From: Adenophora triphylla var. japonica
Lineage: Eukaryota > Streptophyta > Magnoliopsida > Asterales > Campanulaceae
NCBI GenBank assembly: GCA_022495995.1
Contig: JAFEMH010000744.1
Location: 558,001 to 622,000 of the forward strand
Direction: 5' to 3'
Length of the DNA stretch: 64,000 nucleotides
Under the pieces are notes generated by a model, which was not told where the DNA came from, searched no databases, and saw nothing but the letters and a program-made list of their open reading frames with translations. Below, one piece after another: positions 33,458 through 45,002 of this stretch (positions are counted from its first letter, which is position 1; each line of letters opens with the position of its first letter). Made by a program: the position numbers and the translations under genes.

Positions 33458-35880
33458 TCCTTCTTGCTGTTGCCCTGGGGAGTAGCAGTCTTGTCGGCGT
33501 TGTCATTTGATTGTGCACTCTGCGGATCATTATTGCCTTTGTCGACACCAATTCCATAGGAAGTACTCGGCTGATCTGACAGAATCTCCTTTCTGAACTT
33601 AACTTCATCCATTTGTACCTCCGGGGCAGTAGGACCGGTTGTGCTTTCAGCATCTGAGATACAGCTCTCTTCATCCCAAAAGTCTTCTGGCTTGTTCACT
33701 CTTCTCTCTACCTTTTCCCAAACAGGGGGTTGGGAATGATCCTCGGGAGTAGTAAGAGCCATTACAAACACATTATGCTCATCATGGGTGATGAAGGGTT
33801 CTGGAGAGACTTTCATTAACATGGCTTGTTTTACTTCAAACTCGCAGTCTTCATAAGTGAGCCTTTCTTCTGTAATCTTGACCATGGTTACTGGTTCGAT
33901 GTCGTAGAAAAGAGGCCGAGCTCTGACAACATTAACGAAATCAGTCCCGACTATGGGTCCAAACTGTCCCTCCATGGCGGCGGCATTAATCAGATCTTTC
34001 CATTTCCCCTGTAATTCAGCATAAGGAACATTGAATTTCAGGATATCTATGACCTCTGGATTTCCAAAACCGTTTCCATTTGTTCCTCCGAACTCGATCA
34101 TGTTGACTCGATTGTTAGCAGGAAGAGGATTCTTGACCACATTGGGACCCCGAGGTGGTTCTAGCTTGCCTTCTTCAACTAGGCGAGAGATCAGGAACTT
34201 CAGGTAGGTGCAATCATTAGTGTTATGGCCATGATAATTGTGAAAGCGACAGTGTTTGGTCTCGTCCATTCTGATACTGGGGTTCCTGGGCTTCCAGTTT
34301 TCCAAAGGTCTGATGAGTCCTTGGGCTACCAAACCGTCGAAGACCTTTTCTAGTGGCATTCCGAAATCTTCAGCAGTATAGAAAGGGAGCTTTGGCTTTG
34401 CAGCAGCTTGGCCTGCATTCTGTCCCGCTTTCTCATTCTGAATGTAATTAACAGCGCCAATCACTTCTTTTCCTTTCACAGTGACAGCTGGGGCATTTGA
34501 CACCGGTGCTTTGTAGCGATAAGAACTGGCTGTTCCTGTGGCCGGGGCCATATTGAAGGCATTCTCAAACTTGGTGCCGGCATTTACCATTGCCCGAAGG
34601 TCAGGATAGTAGTAATTGCCAATTTGGACTCTTAGTTGAGGTTTCAAGCAAGATTGGAAGATCTCCATCTGTTCCTCTTCATTGAGTGGGGTCATCATTT
34701 CACTGAGCTTCCAATTCCATCTCTTGTAGAATTCACTTACTGGCTCATCTGAACGTTGTAGGGTACCCTGTAGGTCATTCCGGCTGGTTTCCCAATTCAA
34801 ATTGGCCTTATACTTTTCTAGGAACGCTTCCTTGATCTGGTCCCAAGTAGCTCGGGCTTCTGGTTTCACATGCAGGAACCACCTAAGAGCTGAACCTTTT
34901 AATGATAACTGAAAATGATCGGCCATTTGTTGCTGTGTACAATCTTTGGCTCTCATGGCAAGAATGTAGCTTTCAATGTGAGTCCGGGGACAATCAGTGC
35001 CGTTGAACTTTTCAATTTCTGGCATTCGGAATTTTGGAGGGAGAGGGACAACTTTGCTGGGATCAGTGATCTGGTATGCTGTCCTCTTGGTGTCTATTTC
35101 CCCAAACTTCTCTTGCATGGACCTAACTTGTTCCATTAGCCAAGCCATGTCGGAGTCGGGGGATGGTTTAGGATTGCTCGATTCCGGAGAAGGCTTATCT
35201 GATTTGGGTGGAAGGACAGTAGGTGGCACAGTGGTAGCTGGTACCAAGGCTTGGGGATCTTTGGAGGGGAAGTAAGTGTAAACTTGACCAGGTCCCGTGT
35301 TCCCGTGAGATGGGCCGGAGGCATAGGAATTAGGCTCATAATTTCCGAAGTAGGAAAAAGGATACGGAACCTCCTGGGGTCCTGTTGGCAAAGTTGGAGG
35401 TGGAAGATCTGCTGTGGCAGGACATGAATTGTAAGGATCATTGAGCTGATTTTGAGGCCTAGGGAATGCCTGGGATGGCCCATACTGAGGAGAGGGAGTG
35501 AATCCCATGGGGTAATGCAGAGGCTGCGTAACCGGGATAGCTGAAGCGTTTGCTTTCTGTTGATAGGGAACAAAGCTGGGTCTCATTTGAGGAGGTGAGG
35601 GTGTCGGGATCCTGATGGCTTGAGATGTTGGAAAGGACTGAAGAGGGGTAATCCTGGATAAGGGATCGTATGAGGATGGAGGAGGGCATTGGTTATAGGT
35701 TGATGGAGCTGAGATGGCTGCTTCTGGAGGCTCATCTTCTATCATTACCAAGGAACCGTTGGGCTCGACCACTATTTGAACTCCATGACGACGAAGCGCT
35801 TCAATGAGCGTGGCTTGCTGTTCCTCATGGGCCTTACGACTGTTTTCCAGGGCTAAGGTTAGCTCTTCTTCCCTAGTCAT
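33454..35880 (-). CDS. gag: gag of E2
   Basis: An intact 808-aa ORF from the ATG at 35880 (MTREEELTLALENSRKAH); the frame is open 40 codons further upstream, but the E1 homology favours this start. The first 270 residues are proline- and serine-rich. Then comes the Retrotrans_gag region (about residues 290-440: LKGSALRWFLHVKP, EFYKRWNWKLSEM) and a knuckle-like CRFHNYHGHNTNDC near residue 570, as in Tat/Athila Gag. The C-terminal 200 residues are conserved in E1 but unassigned. It would form the particle that packages element RNA. No DTG, DSG or DNG protease motif is visible. Confidence 0.85.
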   Translation of the reverse strand: MTREEELTLALENSRKAHEEQQATLIEALRRHGVQIVVEPNGSLVMIEDEPPEAAISAPSTYNQCPPPSSYDPLSRITPLQSFPTSQAIRIPTPSPPQMRPSFVPYQQKANASAIPVTQPLHYPMGFTPSPQYGPSQAFPRPQNQLNDPYNSCPATADLPPPTLPTGPQEVPYPFSYFGNYEPNSYASGPSHGNTGPGQVYTYFPSKDPQALVPATTVPPTVLPPKSDKPSPESSNPKPSPDSDMAWLMEQVRSMQEKFGEIDTKRTAYQITDPSKVVPLPPKFRMPEIEKFNGTDCPRTHIESYILAMRAKDCTQQQMADHFQLSLKGSALRWFLHVKPEARATWDQIKEAFLEKYKANLNWETSRNDLQGTLQRSDEPVSEFYKRWNWKLSEMMTPLNEEEQMEIFQSCLKPQLRVQIGNYYYPDLRAMVNAGTKFENAFNMAPATGTASSYRYKAPVSNAPAVTVKGKEVIGAVNYIQNEKAGQNAGQAAAKPKLPFYTAEDFGMPLEKVFDGLVAQGLIRPLENWKPRNPSIRMDETKHCRFHNYHGHNTNDCTYLKFLISRLVEEGKLEPPRGPNVVKNPLPANNRVNMIEFGGTNGNGFGNPEVIDILKFNVPYAELQGKWKDLINAAAMEGQFGPIVGTDFVNVVRARPLFYDIEPVTMVKITEERLTYEDCEFEVKQAMLMKVSPEPFITHDEHNVFVMALTTPEDHSQPPVWEKVERRVNKPEDFWDEESCISDAESTTGPTAPEVQMDEVKFRKEILSDQPSTSYGIGVDKGNNDPQSAQSNDNADKTATPQGNSKKE

Positions 35881-37653
35881 CTGGTTACCCAAACCAGATG
35901 TTCTTCTGTCAAATCGGCCATTCTGACTCTCGAAACCGAGGATTCTGGCGAACCTGCCCGAGGATTCTGCGCTAACAAGTCGCTGACCCGGTGTTCTCAC
36001 CCACTTCTTTCTCGCTGCGGGAAAGGGATAGGAAAGGTTTAGACTCGGGGTAGGTGTTTAGGCTGAAGGCTCAAGCAATATGCAAATTAGAATCTTCAAG
36101 TTTACTTAAAACAGTGTCTTTTATTAATATCTATTTGGTTGGAAAAGGGGTTCTGCCCTTCTTTTTTCATAACTACTCTAGATCCTGGATCAGTGGGTTC
36201 CGTCACTACGTCTATAAGCCCCTCGTATTCCACCTGCATTTCGACCTCCCAGGGTGGACAGCCCCGGGCGAGGGTCCTATAGGGCACGCGGATCCCACCG
36301 ACCGAGAGTAAAGAACGCTCCTATCGGGTCTAGCGGGTCATAGGACTTTTCAACGCACGAGCGATGCGGATTATAGTCAAGGCAATACCGGGAAAGTCTC
36401 GTCTCTCTGCCTTGACGGATCTTTGGCAGAGTTTCGCTTGAGCGAATGACGGTTTCTGACTTTCGGTAATGTCCGAGAGAATAATAGGCATGGGTCGGGC
36501 GGTAAAAAGCCGGATGACACAGTGTCACATTGAACTTCGTTGCATACGCAGTGCGTGAGTCGGAATCGAAGTCAATGCCGGTCAAGATCTTGCCAATTTT
36601 TCCTTGTCGGAATTTTGGCAGAGCTTCGCTTGAGCGAAAGATCTTTTGATTTTTGGCAAAGACTTGGTCTTGACTCTTACGCATTCCGTGCGGGTCAAGG
36701 TCAATAGTCAATGTCGGAGTCAAGATCCCACCGATTTTTCCTTGTCGGAATTTTGGCAGAATTTCGCTTGAGCGAAAATCTTGGCTTCCGTTATGAGCTA
36801 AGGCTTGACCTTTACGTGGGTATGCAACTGGGCTATATGACACGGACTAGACCAAAAACCAACCAAAAGTCACGGTTTTTTGAAACGTGTGACACGGACT
36901 GTGCATTGGTCGACACTGGCTGCCATGGGGAGGTTGGGATGATTCCGTGCGCGCCCGGGAGCATCGTAAGGCTGTCCGTGACTGCAGCTGGAACCACCCT
37001 CGGGTTTGAAGGACGTGCGTGCAAAAGTGTACAGGATATATCAGGTGCGCGTAGTGTGCGGTCTCCTAAAAATGTTCCTTTTTGAGTTAAAACAGAGATT
37101 TTCATAAATGTGTTTTAAAGGAATGATTTTCGGGACGGGGAAAATGCAACACATAAGCACGTAAATTTTCTGGGAGCCCCAGTCAGTCATGAAGCTGAGT
37201 AGCCCCAAGCTGCTAGGACTGCCAGATTAACCATGATTTTTTCCTGGTGGAATTGCCACTGAGGTCGCCCGGTCAGAATCCAATGAGGATTGAGCCGTAC
37301 GACTGCATGGATCAATTTTCCAGGTTCCACTCCTTTTGCTATTTTTCGGGTTATTTCCCGTTTCAAAGTATGCACAAATTCCAAGATGCAAATGATGCAA
37401 TGCATGGTAAAGAAAGCAAGCACGATTAATGAAATCGGCGATGGGAGTCTAACCCGCTCAAAGGGAAAAGCTTTCTTTTATTTTTTTTCAAAATTGTTTT
37501 TCGAAAAGGGATACTGGTACGTGGATTGTTAAACCACCGGTTATCCCAACTCCCACGTCAGGGAGTGTACAGGAAGGGTAAGTGGTTTCCACCTATATAC
37601 CGAGTATCGATTTTAGTTTGTTTTGAAAATAGAAGCTTTTCTCCTTTGGGATG
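35881..37653 (-). other. E2 leader (no gene seen)
   Basis: 1.8 kb between the primer site and gag; similar to the E1 leader. It holds the hairpin repeats at 36415-36790 and a gccgtacgac motif at 37291. Confidence 0.6.
36415..36790. repeat. Tandem leader repeats in E2
   Basis: Three imperfect units, each with ttttggcagarttcgcttgagcgaa split in pieces: the palindrome cgcttgagcg, caagatcttgcc and ttttccttgtcgg. They correspond to 11250-11640. Confidence 0.6.
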
Positions 37654-37671
37654 TCCCCAGCGGAGTCGCCA
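37654..37671 (-). other. Primer binding site of E2
   Basis: The minus strand reads tggcgactccgctgggga, identical to E1, three bases from the LTR. Confidence 0.75.
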
Positions 37672-37674
37672 AAC

Positions 37675-39390
37675 TGTGAATGTGTGCCCAAATTTTGTGT
37701 TGGATTCACGCGAGTTTGAAGACATCCGAGTTATTTGAAAAACGGAGTCGCCACGCCATTTTGATTACCTCAAAACTTTGAAAAAAAGGTTTTATGGGTT
37801 CGGAGGTTAAGTTACCCCTTGGGAAGAACGTTTGGCGTTCACCCAAGGTGCCTTGCCGGAGCAAGTCTCCCAAGATTTCAGTAATCATGCTTGCTTGCGT
37901 GCTTTCTTGTGTGCATGTGTTTTGAAAAAAAAAGGGGAAATGTCCCAAGTCGTCTTCCGGACGTACAAACCATTTGTTGGTTGTCGCTCGGGATTCCTTG
38001 GAATTTTATGTATTTGGGATTATGATCCCGTCCTCATCTTATGACTTGTGATCATCGCATTTTAAACCTCGGGACCCTCGGGACTTGCGTGATCGAGAGA
38101 ATGACTCTCTTTTGGTCAAAGATGAGGTTCTTTAGAAAAGGAGGGTCCTTAGCCCATCAATCCTACGCTTTAAGACGGTCGAGCTCGTATAGAGGCTTCA
38201 TACTCTTTCTTAAGCGATAATCGGAGATATAGGGTTCAAGGTGTCCCTTTCTAAAGAAATCGTGAACCTTTAATGGAAGGAACGATGTAAAGATAGGATC
38301 TTTTACACCGGTCCGTTCCTAGGTTGGGGGATAGGGGAAATGCATGATGAAAAATGACACTTTAATGAAAAGATGACATTTTTGGGTTGCAAATGATGCA
38401 CTTAGTTTAAAGAAATAATCTTTATTGCAAATGATGCATAAAGATTTGATTTTTATGCAAATGATGCATTTTTGTTGAAGAAATTGGCATTCATTATGCA
38501 AATGATGCATAAAGATTGCATTTTGAAAAGCATATGATGCTAGTTTATGGTAAAGACATGGTCTTTAAAGCAAATGATGCTTGAACAAGGGGTTTTGAAT
38601 GCAAAGGATGCATTTTTATTGAAAAGATTGAGTTTTTATATGCAAATGATGCATAAAAATGACATTTTATTTGAAAATGGGGGTTTTAGGTGCAAAGGAT
38701 GCACCTTTATGAAAAAGACTACATTTTTATAACAAATGAGGTCTTAATGCATGCACAAGGGGAAGGGGGTGATAAAGATGTGATCTTTAACTATGAATGC
38801 CAAGTCCCAAGCAAGATATATGAATGCAATGAGCAAGTATATCAATTAAAAGCAAGGTTAGGGCGTGCGAGGTTACCAATTGCTTCCTTTGCTTCTTTGG
38901 TCGGAGCTAGGAGGAGAGATTGGTCTTGGATCTTCAAGGAGGAGGGAGGGAGCTTCTTGGCCTTCTTCTTCACCTTCTTGAGCCTTCACCAATATTCTTC
39001 ACGTCTTGGGAGTGACTGATTGTATTGCTATGGATTGTGTGTATTGTTGTTGTGTTGAAATGGGTAGAGGAGGGCTCTATTTATAGGCAGTCTGGATAAG
39101 GCTAATGAAGCCGTGCGGCCAGAGACCTTGGGCTAATGCAGCCGTGCGGGCTTATCCACAATGACTCAGCATTCTAGAACCATGCAAGGTGGCATTATTC
39201 TAGAACCTTCTTCCTAATTAAGAAAAACGTGTTTTCTTAATTAGGAAGGCTTCCTTCAGCCCTAATTTTAATTTGGGACTGCTCCAGGACATTTCCGGAA
39301 CACTAGGAAGGTCCGGGGAATTATCGGGAAACTTACCGAAATTGCCGGGAAATTTAACCGGAAGGCATGAGCCAGATTTGGGTACTTACA
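37675..39390 (-). repeat. 5' LTR of E2
   Basis: 1716 bp; on the minus strand from tgtaagtacccaaatctgg to cacacattcaca. Minus-strand TATA (tatttata, 39078-39085); palindromes gccgtgcggc (39110) and gccgtgcggg (39141). An inverted ATGCAT-type array lies at 38340-38750. Confidence 0.92.
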
Positions 39391-41298
39391 CCTAGCAATC
39401 TCATCCTCTGGCCAATCCCTGGGCTGCAGCATCCGTGCTGGAGGTACCTGAGGAGTAATGGCATCCAATGGAGGGACATGGCCATGCTGCCTCGAGAAAC
39501 GGTCCCCCAAATATATGACATCACATGTCAGCCCAGTAAGCCATCTCCTCTGCCTCGTCGCCTCAATGGCCTCTCCCAGCAAGATCTCCGGATACCTGCC
39601 CCAAGGGTAGAAGTCCACTCCGTCGTGCCCATCCCTGTTGATGACCGGCCTCACCATCTTATAGTCAAAAGTGATCCGGGTCTTTCCCGTGAACTTATCC
39701 CTCGCATCTCCCCTCCAGCGGACCATAGCAGGGAAGATGGTGATATCACTCTGTTGGTTCCACGGAAAGAACCTGATCACCTCACAGAACCAGACCTGCA
39801 TGTTCAAAACATCAAAAGGGTCATTTCTCTCTCATAAAAGTCTCAAGACAAGAAAAGAAAGAGAAAATAAAAGGAGACTACCTCAAGGGCAAATGAAAAG
39901 CAATCCATGGAGGCAGCCTTGTTCCGGCTGTACAGATCCAAAGAGAAATACAGCTCCGCCAATCTGGCCTCTCCCCAAGAGATCGTCCCAATCCCATCTA
40001 CATCCTCCAAAGAGTCGAGAAGGCAAGTCATGGCCAGAGTCCCAGAATTTGCGAAGATGGTGACCGACAGCATCAACCACACGAATGCTCTAGCCAGCTG
40101 CTGGGCAGTCACATCGCTAACGGCAAAGTGCCGTATGCAGTTCTGGACTGCTACCTCGACGTTCCGCGTCTCCATCCCTAGCCCCTTGGGAATCAGCTCA
40201 AACCCGACCAAAGCTCGGAACTCCTCCGCTGTAATGTGGTCCCTCCAAGTCACGGGCCTCCCAGTGAACTGTAGACCAGTGATAGCCGTGAAATCAGCGG
40301 GAGTCACTGTCAGCTCTCCCCAGCTCAGATGGAAGCTATGGGTGCTATCCCACCAAAACTCAGATAGGGCCTGTACCAAGCCCTTGCTCTTCGAGGTGAT
40401 GTGGATCCCCCTGCCGATAGCCTCGATGAATAGATCTAGGCCGGTAGCCCGCACCAGCTGCTTGGGATTCACCCCATTTTTCTCGAAATCTGGCATCCTC
40501 TGCCAAAGTCTGACTGCTATCTCAGATGGTCCTCTGGACTTGTTCTCCTGTAGACAAGCACAACAAAGAAGTGTGTCAATCATTCATCATTTTCAAAAGC
40601 ATGCATATATTCAAAAAAGTGCACATATTTTCAAAAGAAAAGCATTCACAAAAGTTTTTCTAGCATCATTTGCATCAAAAAAGCGTCTTTCATCACTTGA
40701 AACACGTCATGTCAAGTCCCATTGCTTTCCTAAAGCACAAAATCACAATTTTCACAATTCTTTGCACAAAAGCATTATTCTTTCAAAAATGGCATGCATG
40801 AATCCTTTTCATCTTCCAAAAATCTTGTTTCTCATTGATAATCAAAATTTTGACCTAGTTCTAGCACATGCAAGAACTCCGTCTCACTTTAGACAATTAT
40901 CATTCTTACTTTATTTTCGAGAAAAAAGTGGGTCATTCCCATTATTTTTATCAAAAAAATTGCACATGCATGTTCTTAGCCTCATAGGTTCATCGTCAAT
41001 GTTTCAAAATCATTCAAAAATCCTAGGAAAATCCTAGAAAATTCCTAAAATTCGGGTCAAGCCTTAAATCAATGAAAATTCAATCAAAATCGACGGAATC
41101 GAGCAAAATAAGAACGCTTACCCCAACCGGACGCGGGTTCGTCGATTTATGCTCTCTTCTCCTCGGGTAAAGCTCCGACGGAGGCGTAAGAAAGTTATAC
41201 TTTCTTTCCGTTCGAACGAGCTCTTTCCTCCTCCTTCTCGCAGCCGTGGAGATGTTCCTTCTTGCTTGTCTCGGTATAGGATTGCCCTCCGAATCCAT
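39391..41298 (-). pseudogene. PMD gene of E1, 5' part (cut by E2)
   Basis: Clean exons on the minus strand: exon 1 41298-41122 (59 codons, basic, ends ...RPVG); intron 41121-40548; exon 2 40547-39882 (222 codons, ENKSRGPSEIAVRLWQ...); intron 39881-39796; exon 3 from 39795 to the E2 junction at 39391. All three exons join in one frame. Exon 2 holds the PMD core (TPADFTAITGLQFTGRPV, HITAEEFRALVGFEL, ISWGEARLAELYF). The gene was intact here until E2 inserted at an Arg|Tyr codon boundary; the rest is at 20850-21540. It is antisense to E1 gag-pol. Confidence 0.8.
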
Positions 41299-41455
41299 TC
41301 CAATCGATAGAAGCAAAGGGAATTGAAGAATTTTGCAGAAATTCTCTCCCTCCTCTCTCTCTTCCTCGGCAGTTCTTGGGCGGCAATAATGCCCAATGCC
41401 CGTTCAAATCTATTTTTTAAATAATCTGGAAAAATCAAGCTTCTAGCCGTACGGC

Positions 41456-41494
41456 TTCTTTTTCTCCATCTCATGTCGGGCGGCCTCATTCGCT
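41456..41494 (-). promoter_or_regulatory. Paired palindromes upstream of E1 PMD gene
   Basis: gccgtacggc (41456-41465) and gtcgggcggc (41485-41494), 29 bp apart, 160-200 bp upstream of the PMD ATG. It matches the E2 pair at 24408-24445. Confidence 0.45.
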
Positions 41495-41689
41495 CTGAGC
41501 AGAAAATTACAATCCTGCCCCTGGACTTTCCACTTGGGCCTCCAATTCTCGTTATCCTTTAATTAAGATAACACCCTTTTCAGAAGATGTCCCTCATCTC
41601 ATAAGCAATTACGCTTTTTTCCCAGTCGCCTCCGTTAATTCCGTTATAACGGGATAACGCTAGGTGACAACCTCCGAATTGTCAAAACT

Positions 41690-42292
41690 CTAAACTTAGC
41701 TTACCTCTATCCCGGATAGCGACGTATGCTAAGTTCTCTAAACTTTAGATACCTCTATCCCGAATAGTGAAGTATGCTAAAGTTCATCTAAACTTAAGAT
41801 ACCTCTATCCCGAATAGTGAAGTATGCTGAAGTTCATCTAAACTTAAGCTACCTCTATCCCGGATAGTGACGTATGCTCGAGTTCCTCTTAACTTAAGCT
41901 ACCTCTATCCCGAATAGTGACGTACGCTCAAGTTCTTCTAAACTTAAGCTACCTCTATCCCGGATAGTGACGTATGCTAAGTTCTCTAAACTTAAGCTAC
42001 CTCTATCCCAGATAGTGACGTACGCTCAAGTTATCTAAACTTAAGCTACCTCTATCCCGGATAGTGACGTATGCTAAGTCTTCTAACTTAAGATACCTCT
42101 ATCACGAATAGTGAAGTATGCTTAAGTTCTCTCAACTTTAGCTACCTCTATCTCCTCGATAGTGACGTAAGCTCTAGTTTCCTCAGGTGACAACCTCCAT
42201 TAATTGTCAATCAGGTGACAACCTCCATTAATTGTCAATCAGGTGACAACCTCCATTAATTGTCAACCAGGTGACAGCCTCCATTAATTGTC
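41690..42292 (+). repeat. 3' untranslated tandem arrays of E1
   Basis: About ten copies of a 47-50 bp unit (key part acctctatcccgaatagtga, then cgtatgctaagtt) from 41700 to 42175, followed by four copies of a 28-bp unit (ggtgacaacctccattaatt) at 42184-42292. The rest, to 42768, has modules with ctacctacgtatcc or its complement and gaccacctcggtc. No gene. Confidence 0.75.
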
Positions 42293-42768
42293 AAAACCTT
42301 CAAGGATCCTAGACATCGTTCCTAACTATCTAGTGATGCTTGAACTACGATCAAGGCTTGATTTCTCCGGAATACGTAGGTAGCCTTTTATAAAAGGTCC
42401 AGCCATCCGACCACTTTGGTCACCCTGTTTCTTCGTCACTCATCAGTGATGAAGTAACCCCTCATAGAGGTTCAGATATCTGACCACATCGGTCACTCCT
42501 AGTATATCCCCAGTAGGATCAATTGCTTGACCTCTTAGGTCATTTTCTTCTACTTCCCCAGCAAGAGACCAGTTTCTCTTCTCCATTCCTCAGCAGATCT
42601 ACTCCGAACTACGGCCTGGCTTGATTCCTCCGGGATACGTAGGTAGCCTTCCAGAGGTTCAGCCACTCGACCACCTCGGTCTCTCAATCCGTCTCGGCAT
42701 TCGCCAGATCGGATCCTTTTCTATCGACAACCCCACTCGCCTTGCAAGTGACGTTGCCGAGGGGCTTC

Positions 42769-44518
42769 TGTAAGTACCCAAATCTGGCTCATGCCTTCCG
42801 ATTAAATTTCCCGGCAATTTCGGTAAGTTTCCCGGTAATTCCCCGGACCTTCCTAGTGTTCCGGAAATATTCCGAAACAGTTCCAAATTGAATAAAGGCT
42901 GAAAGGGAGCCTTCCCAATTAAGAAACACGTTTTTCTTAATTGGGAGGAAGCTTCTAGATATTGCCACCTTGCATGGTTCTAGAAATGCTGAGTCACAAG
43001 GGATAATGCCACACGGCTGCATTAGCTCGAGGTCCCTAGCCGTACGGCTTCATTGGCGATTTCCAGACTGCCTATAAATAGAGCCCTCCTCTACCCATTT
43101 TAGATACAACAAAATCAACCCACAAATACTCATAATACGTGAAGAAACCTCCCAAGAACAGCTGGAAGTTCAAGAAGGTGAAGAAGAAGCTCAAGAAGTC
43201 ATCTCCCTCCTCCTTGAAGGCCCAAGATCAATCCTCTCCTCCTAGCTTCATCCAAAGAAGAAAAGGAAGCCATTGGTAACCTCGCACGCCCTAACCTTGC
43301 ATCTTAATTTCTCTATAATTCTCATTGCATTGCTTTTATCTTGCTTGGGACTTGGTAGATTAAAGATCATATCTTTATATTCCCCCTTCCCCTTTTGCAT
43401 GCATTAGGCACCATTTGCCATTAAAAATGTAGTCTTTATCCATAAAGGTGCATCCTTTGCACCTAAAACCCCATTTTTCCAAATAAAAGGTCATCTTCAT
43501 GCATCCTTTGCATGTAAAAATCAAATCTTTTCAATAAAAATGCATCCTTTGCATTCAAAATCCCTTTTTCAAGCATCCTAGGCATTAAAGATCATATCTT
43601 TATCCTAGATTAAGCATCCTATGCTTTTCAAAAGACAATCTTCATGCATCCTTTGCATATTCAAACACCAATTTCTTCAAAAATGCATCATTTGCATAAA
43701 AATACAATCTTCATGCATCCTTTGCAAAATAAGGATCATTTCTTTAAATCAAAATGCATCCTTTGCAAATTAAAGAACATTTCTTTAAATCAAAATGCAT
43801 CCTTTGCAACCCAAAAATGTCATCTTTTCATTAAAAATGTCATTTTTACATGCATTCCCCCATTAGTAACCTCGGAACGGACCGGTGTAAAAGATCCTAT
43901 CTTTACATCGTTCCTTCCATAAAGGTTTCATAATCTCTTTAGAAAGGGACACCCTTGAACCCTATATCTCCGATTATCACTTAAGATGAGTATGAAGCAT
44001 CTATACGAGCTCGACCGTCTTAAAGTGTAGGATTGATGGGCTAAGGACCCTCCTTTTCTAAAGAACCTCATTTTTTACTATAAAGGGAGTCATTCTCTCG
44101 ATCACGCAAGCCCCGAGGTCCAAAAATGCGATGATCACAAGTCTAAGATGAGGACGGGATCATAATCCCGAATACATAAAATCCAAGAAATCCCGAGCGA
44201 CAACCAACAAATGGTTTGTACGTCCGGAAGACGACTTGGGACATTCCCTCCTCCTTATTTTCAAACACATGCACACAAGAAAGCACGCAAGCAAGCACGA
44301 TTAATGGGATTTTGGGAGACTTGCTCCGGCAAGGCACCTTGGGTGAACGACGATCCGTTCTTCCCAAGGGGTAACTTAACCTCCGAACCCATAAAAATCC
44401 TTTTTTCAAAGTTTTGAGGAAATCAAAATGGCGTGGCGACTCCGTTTTTCAAATTAAACCGGATGTCTTCAAACTCGCGTGAATTTCCAATACACAAAAT
44501 TTGGGGCACACATTCACA
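42769..44518 (+). repeat. 3' LTR of E1
   Basis: 1750 bp, nearly identical to 8607-10354. It is preceded by gccgaggggcttc, the likely purine tract. Target duplication gcggc follows at 44519-44523. TATA at 43073-43080; palindromes gccacacggc (43008) and gccgtacggc (43039). Confidence 0.92.
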
Positions 44519-45002
44519 GCGGCGGAAATTTCCGTCGCTGTAATAAAAATTAATTTAATTAAATTAATTTCAGCGGCGAAAATTTCCGTCGCTGTAATAA
44601 AAATTAAATTAAAATTAATTAATTTCAGCGGCGGAAATTACCGTTGCTGAAATTATTTAATTTAATTTAATTTTTATTACAGCGACGAAAATTTCTGCCG
44701 CTGAAATCAAAAATTAAATTAAAATTAAATGAGATAGCGGCGGAAATTTTCGTCACTGGAATAAAAATTAATTAAAATAAATTAATTTCAGCGACGGTAA
44801 TTTAAAAAAAAAATAATTTAAAATATCAATAAACCAAAATTTTTTGTACCTGATATAACAATTCAATTTATAAAACTAAAACTATAAAAACTAAAAATCA
44901 AATATCAGCGTACCAAACTAAAGACTAAATATCACCGTACCAAATCGGGGGGGAGAGGGGGGAGGGGGGGAGGGGGAGGGGCTCCCGTGGGTACCAAATA
45001 TC

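Larger units (their letters stand above)
21546..39390 (-). mobile_element. Ty3/Tat-like LTR retrotransposon E2
   Basis: A complete 17.8-kb minus-oriented element of the same family as E1, inserted between two codons (Arg|Tyr) of E1's PMD gene. Target duplications cctag are at 21541-21545 and 39391-39395. LTRs at 37675-39390 (5') and 21546-23245 (3'). Order on the minus strand: 5' LTR, primer site, leader, gag, pol, then antisense DUF7745 and PMD genes (plus strand here), repeat-rich 3' region, 3' LTR. It is better preserved than E1 but still has frameshifts in pol and PMD. Confidence 0.92.
8607..44518 (+). mobile_element. Ty3/Tat-like LTR retrotransposon E1 (split by E2)
   Basis: A complete element with LTRs at 8607-10354 and 42769-44518, a primer binding site at 10358 and perfect 5-bp target duplications (gcggc, 8602-8606 and 44519-44523) inside the CACTA palindromes. 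Its own length is about 18.1 kb after removing E2. Order: 5' LTR, leader, gag, pol (+), then antisense DUF7745 and PMD genes (-), tandem-repeat 3' region, 3' LTR. The pol type (DLNKASPKDDYPLP-like RT, second RNase H before integrase) and the tRNA-Arg-like primer site point to the Tat lineage. The two LTRs look nearly identical by eye, so the insertion is recent. Confidence 0.9.

Noticed and set aside
39391..41298. The clean PMD exons as an independent host gene
   Set aside because: They lie inside the exact LTR borders of E1, continue across the E2 insertion at 21540, and have a sibling copy at the same place in E2.
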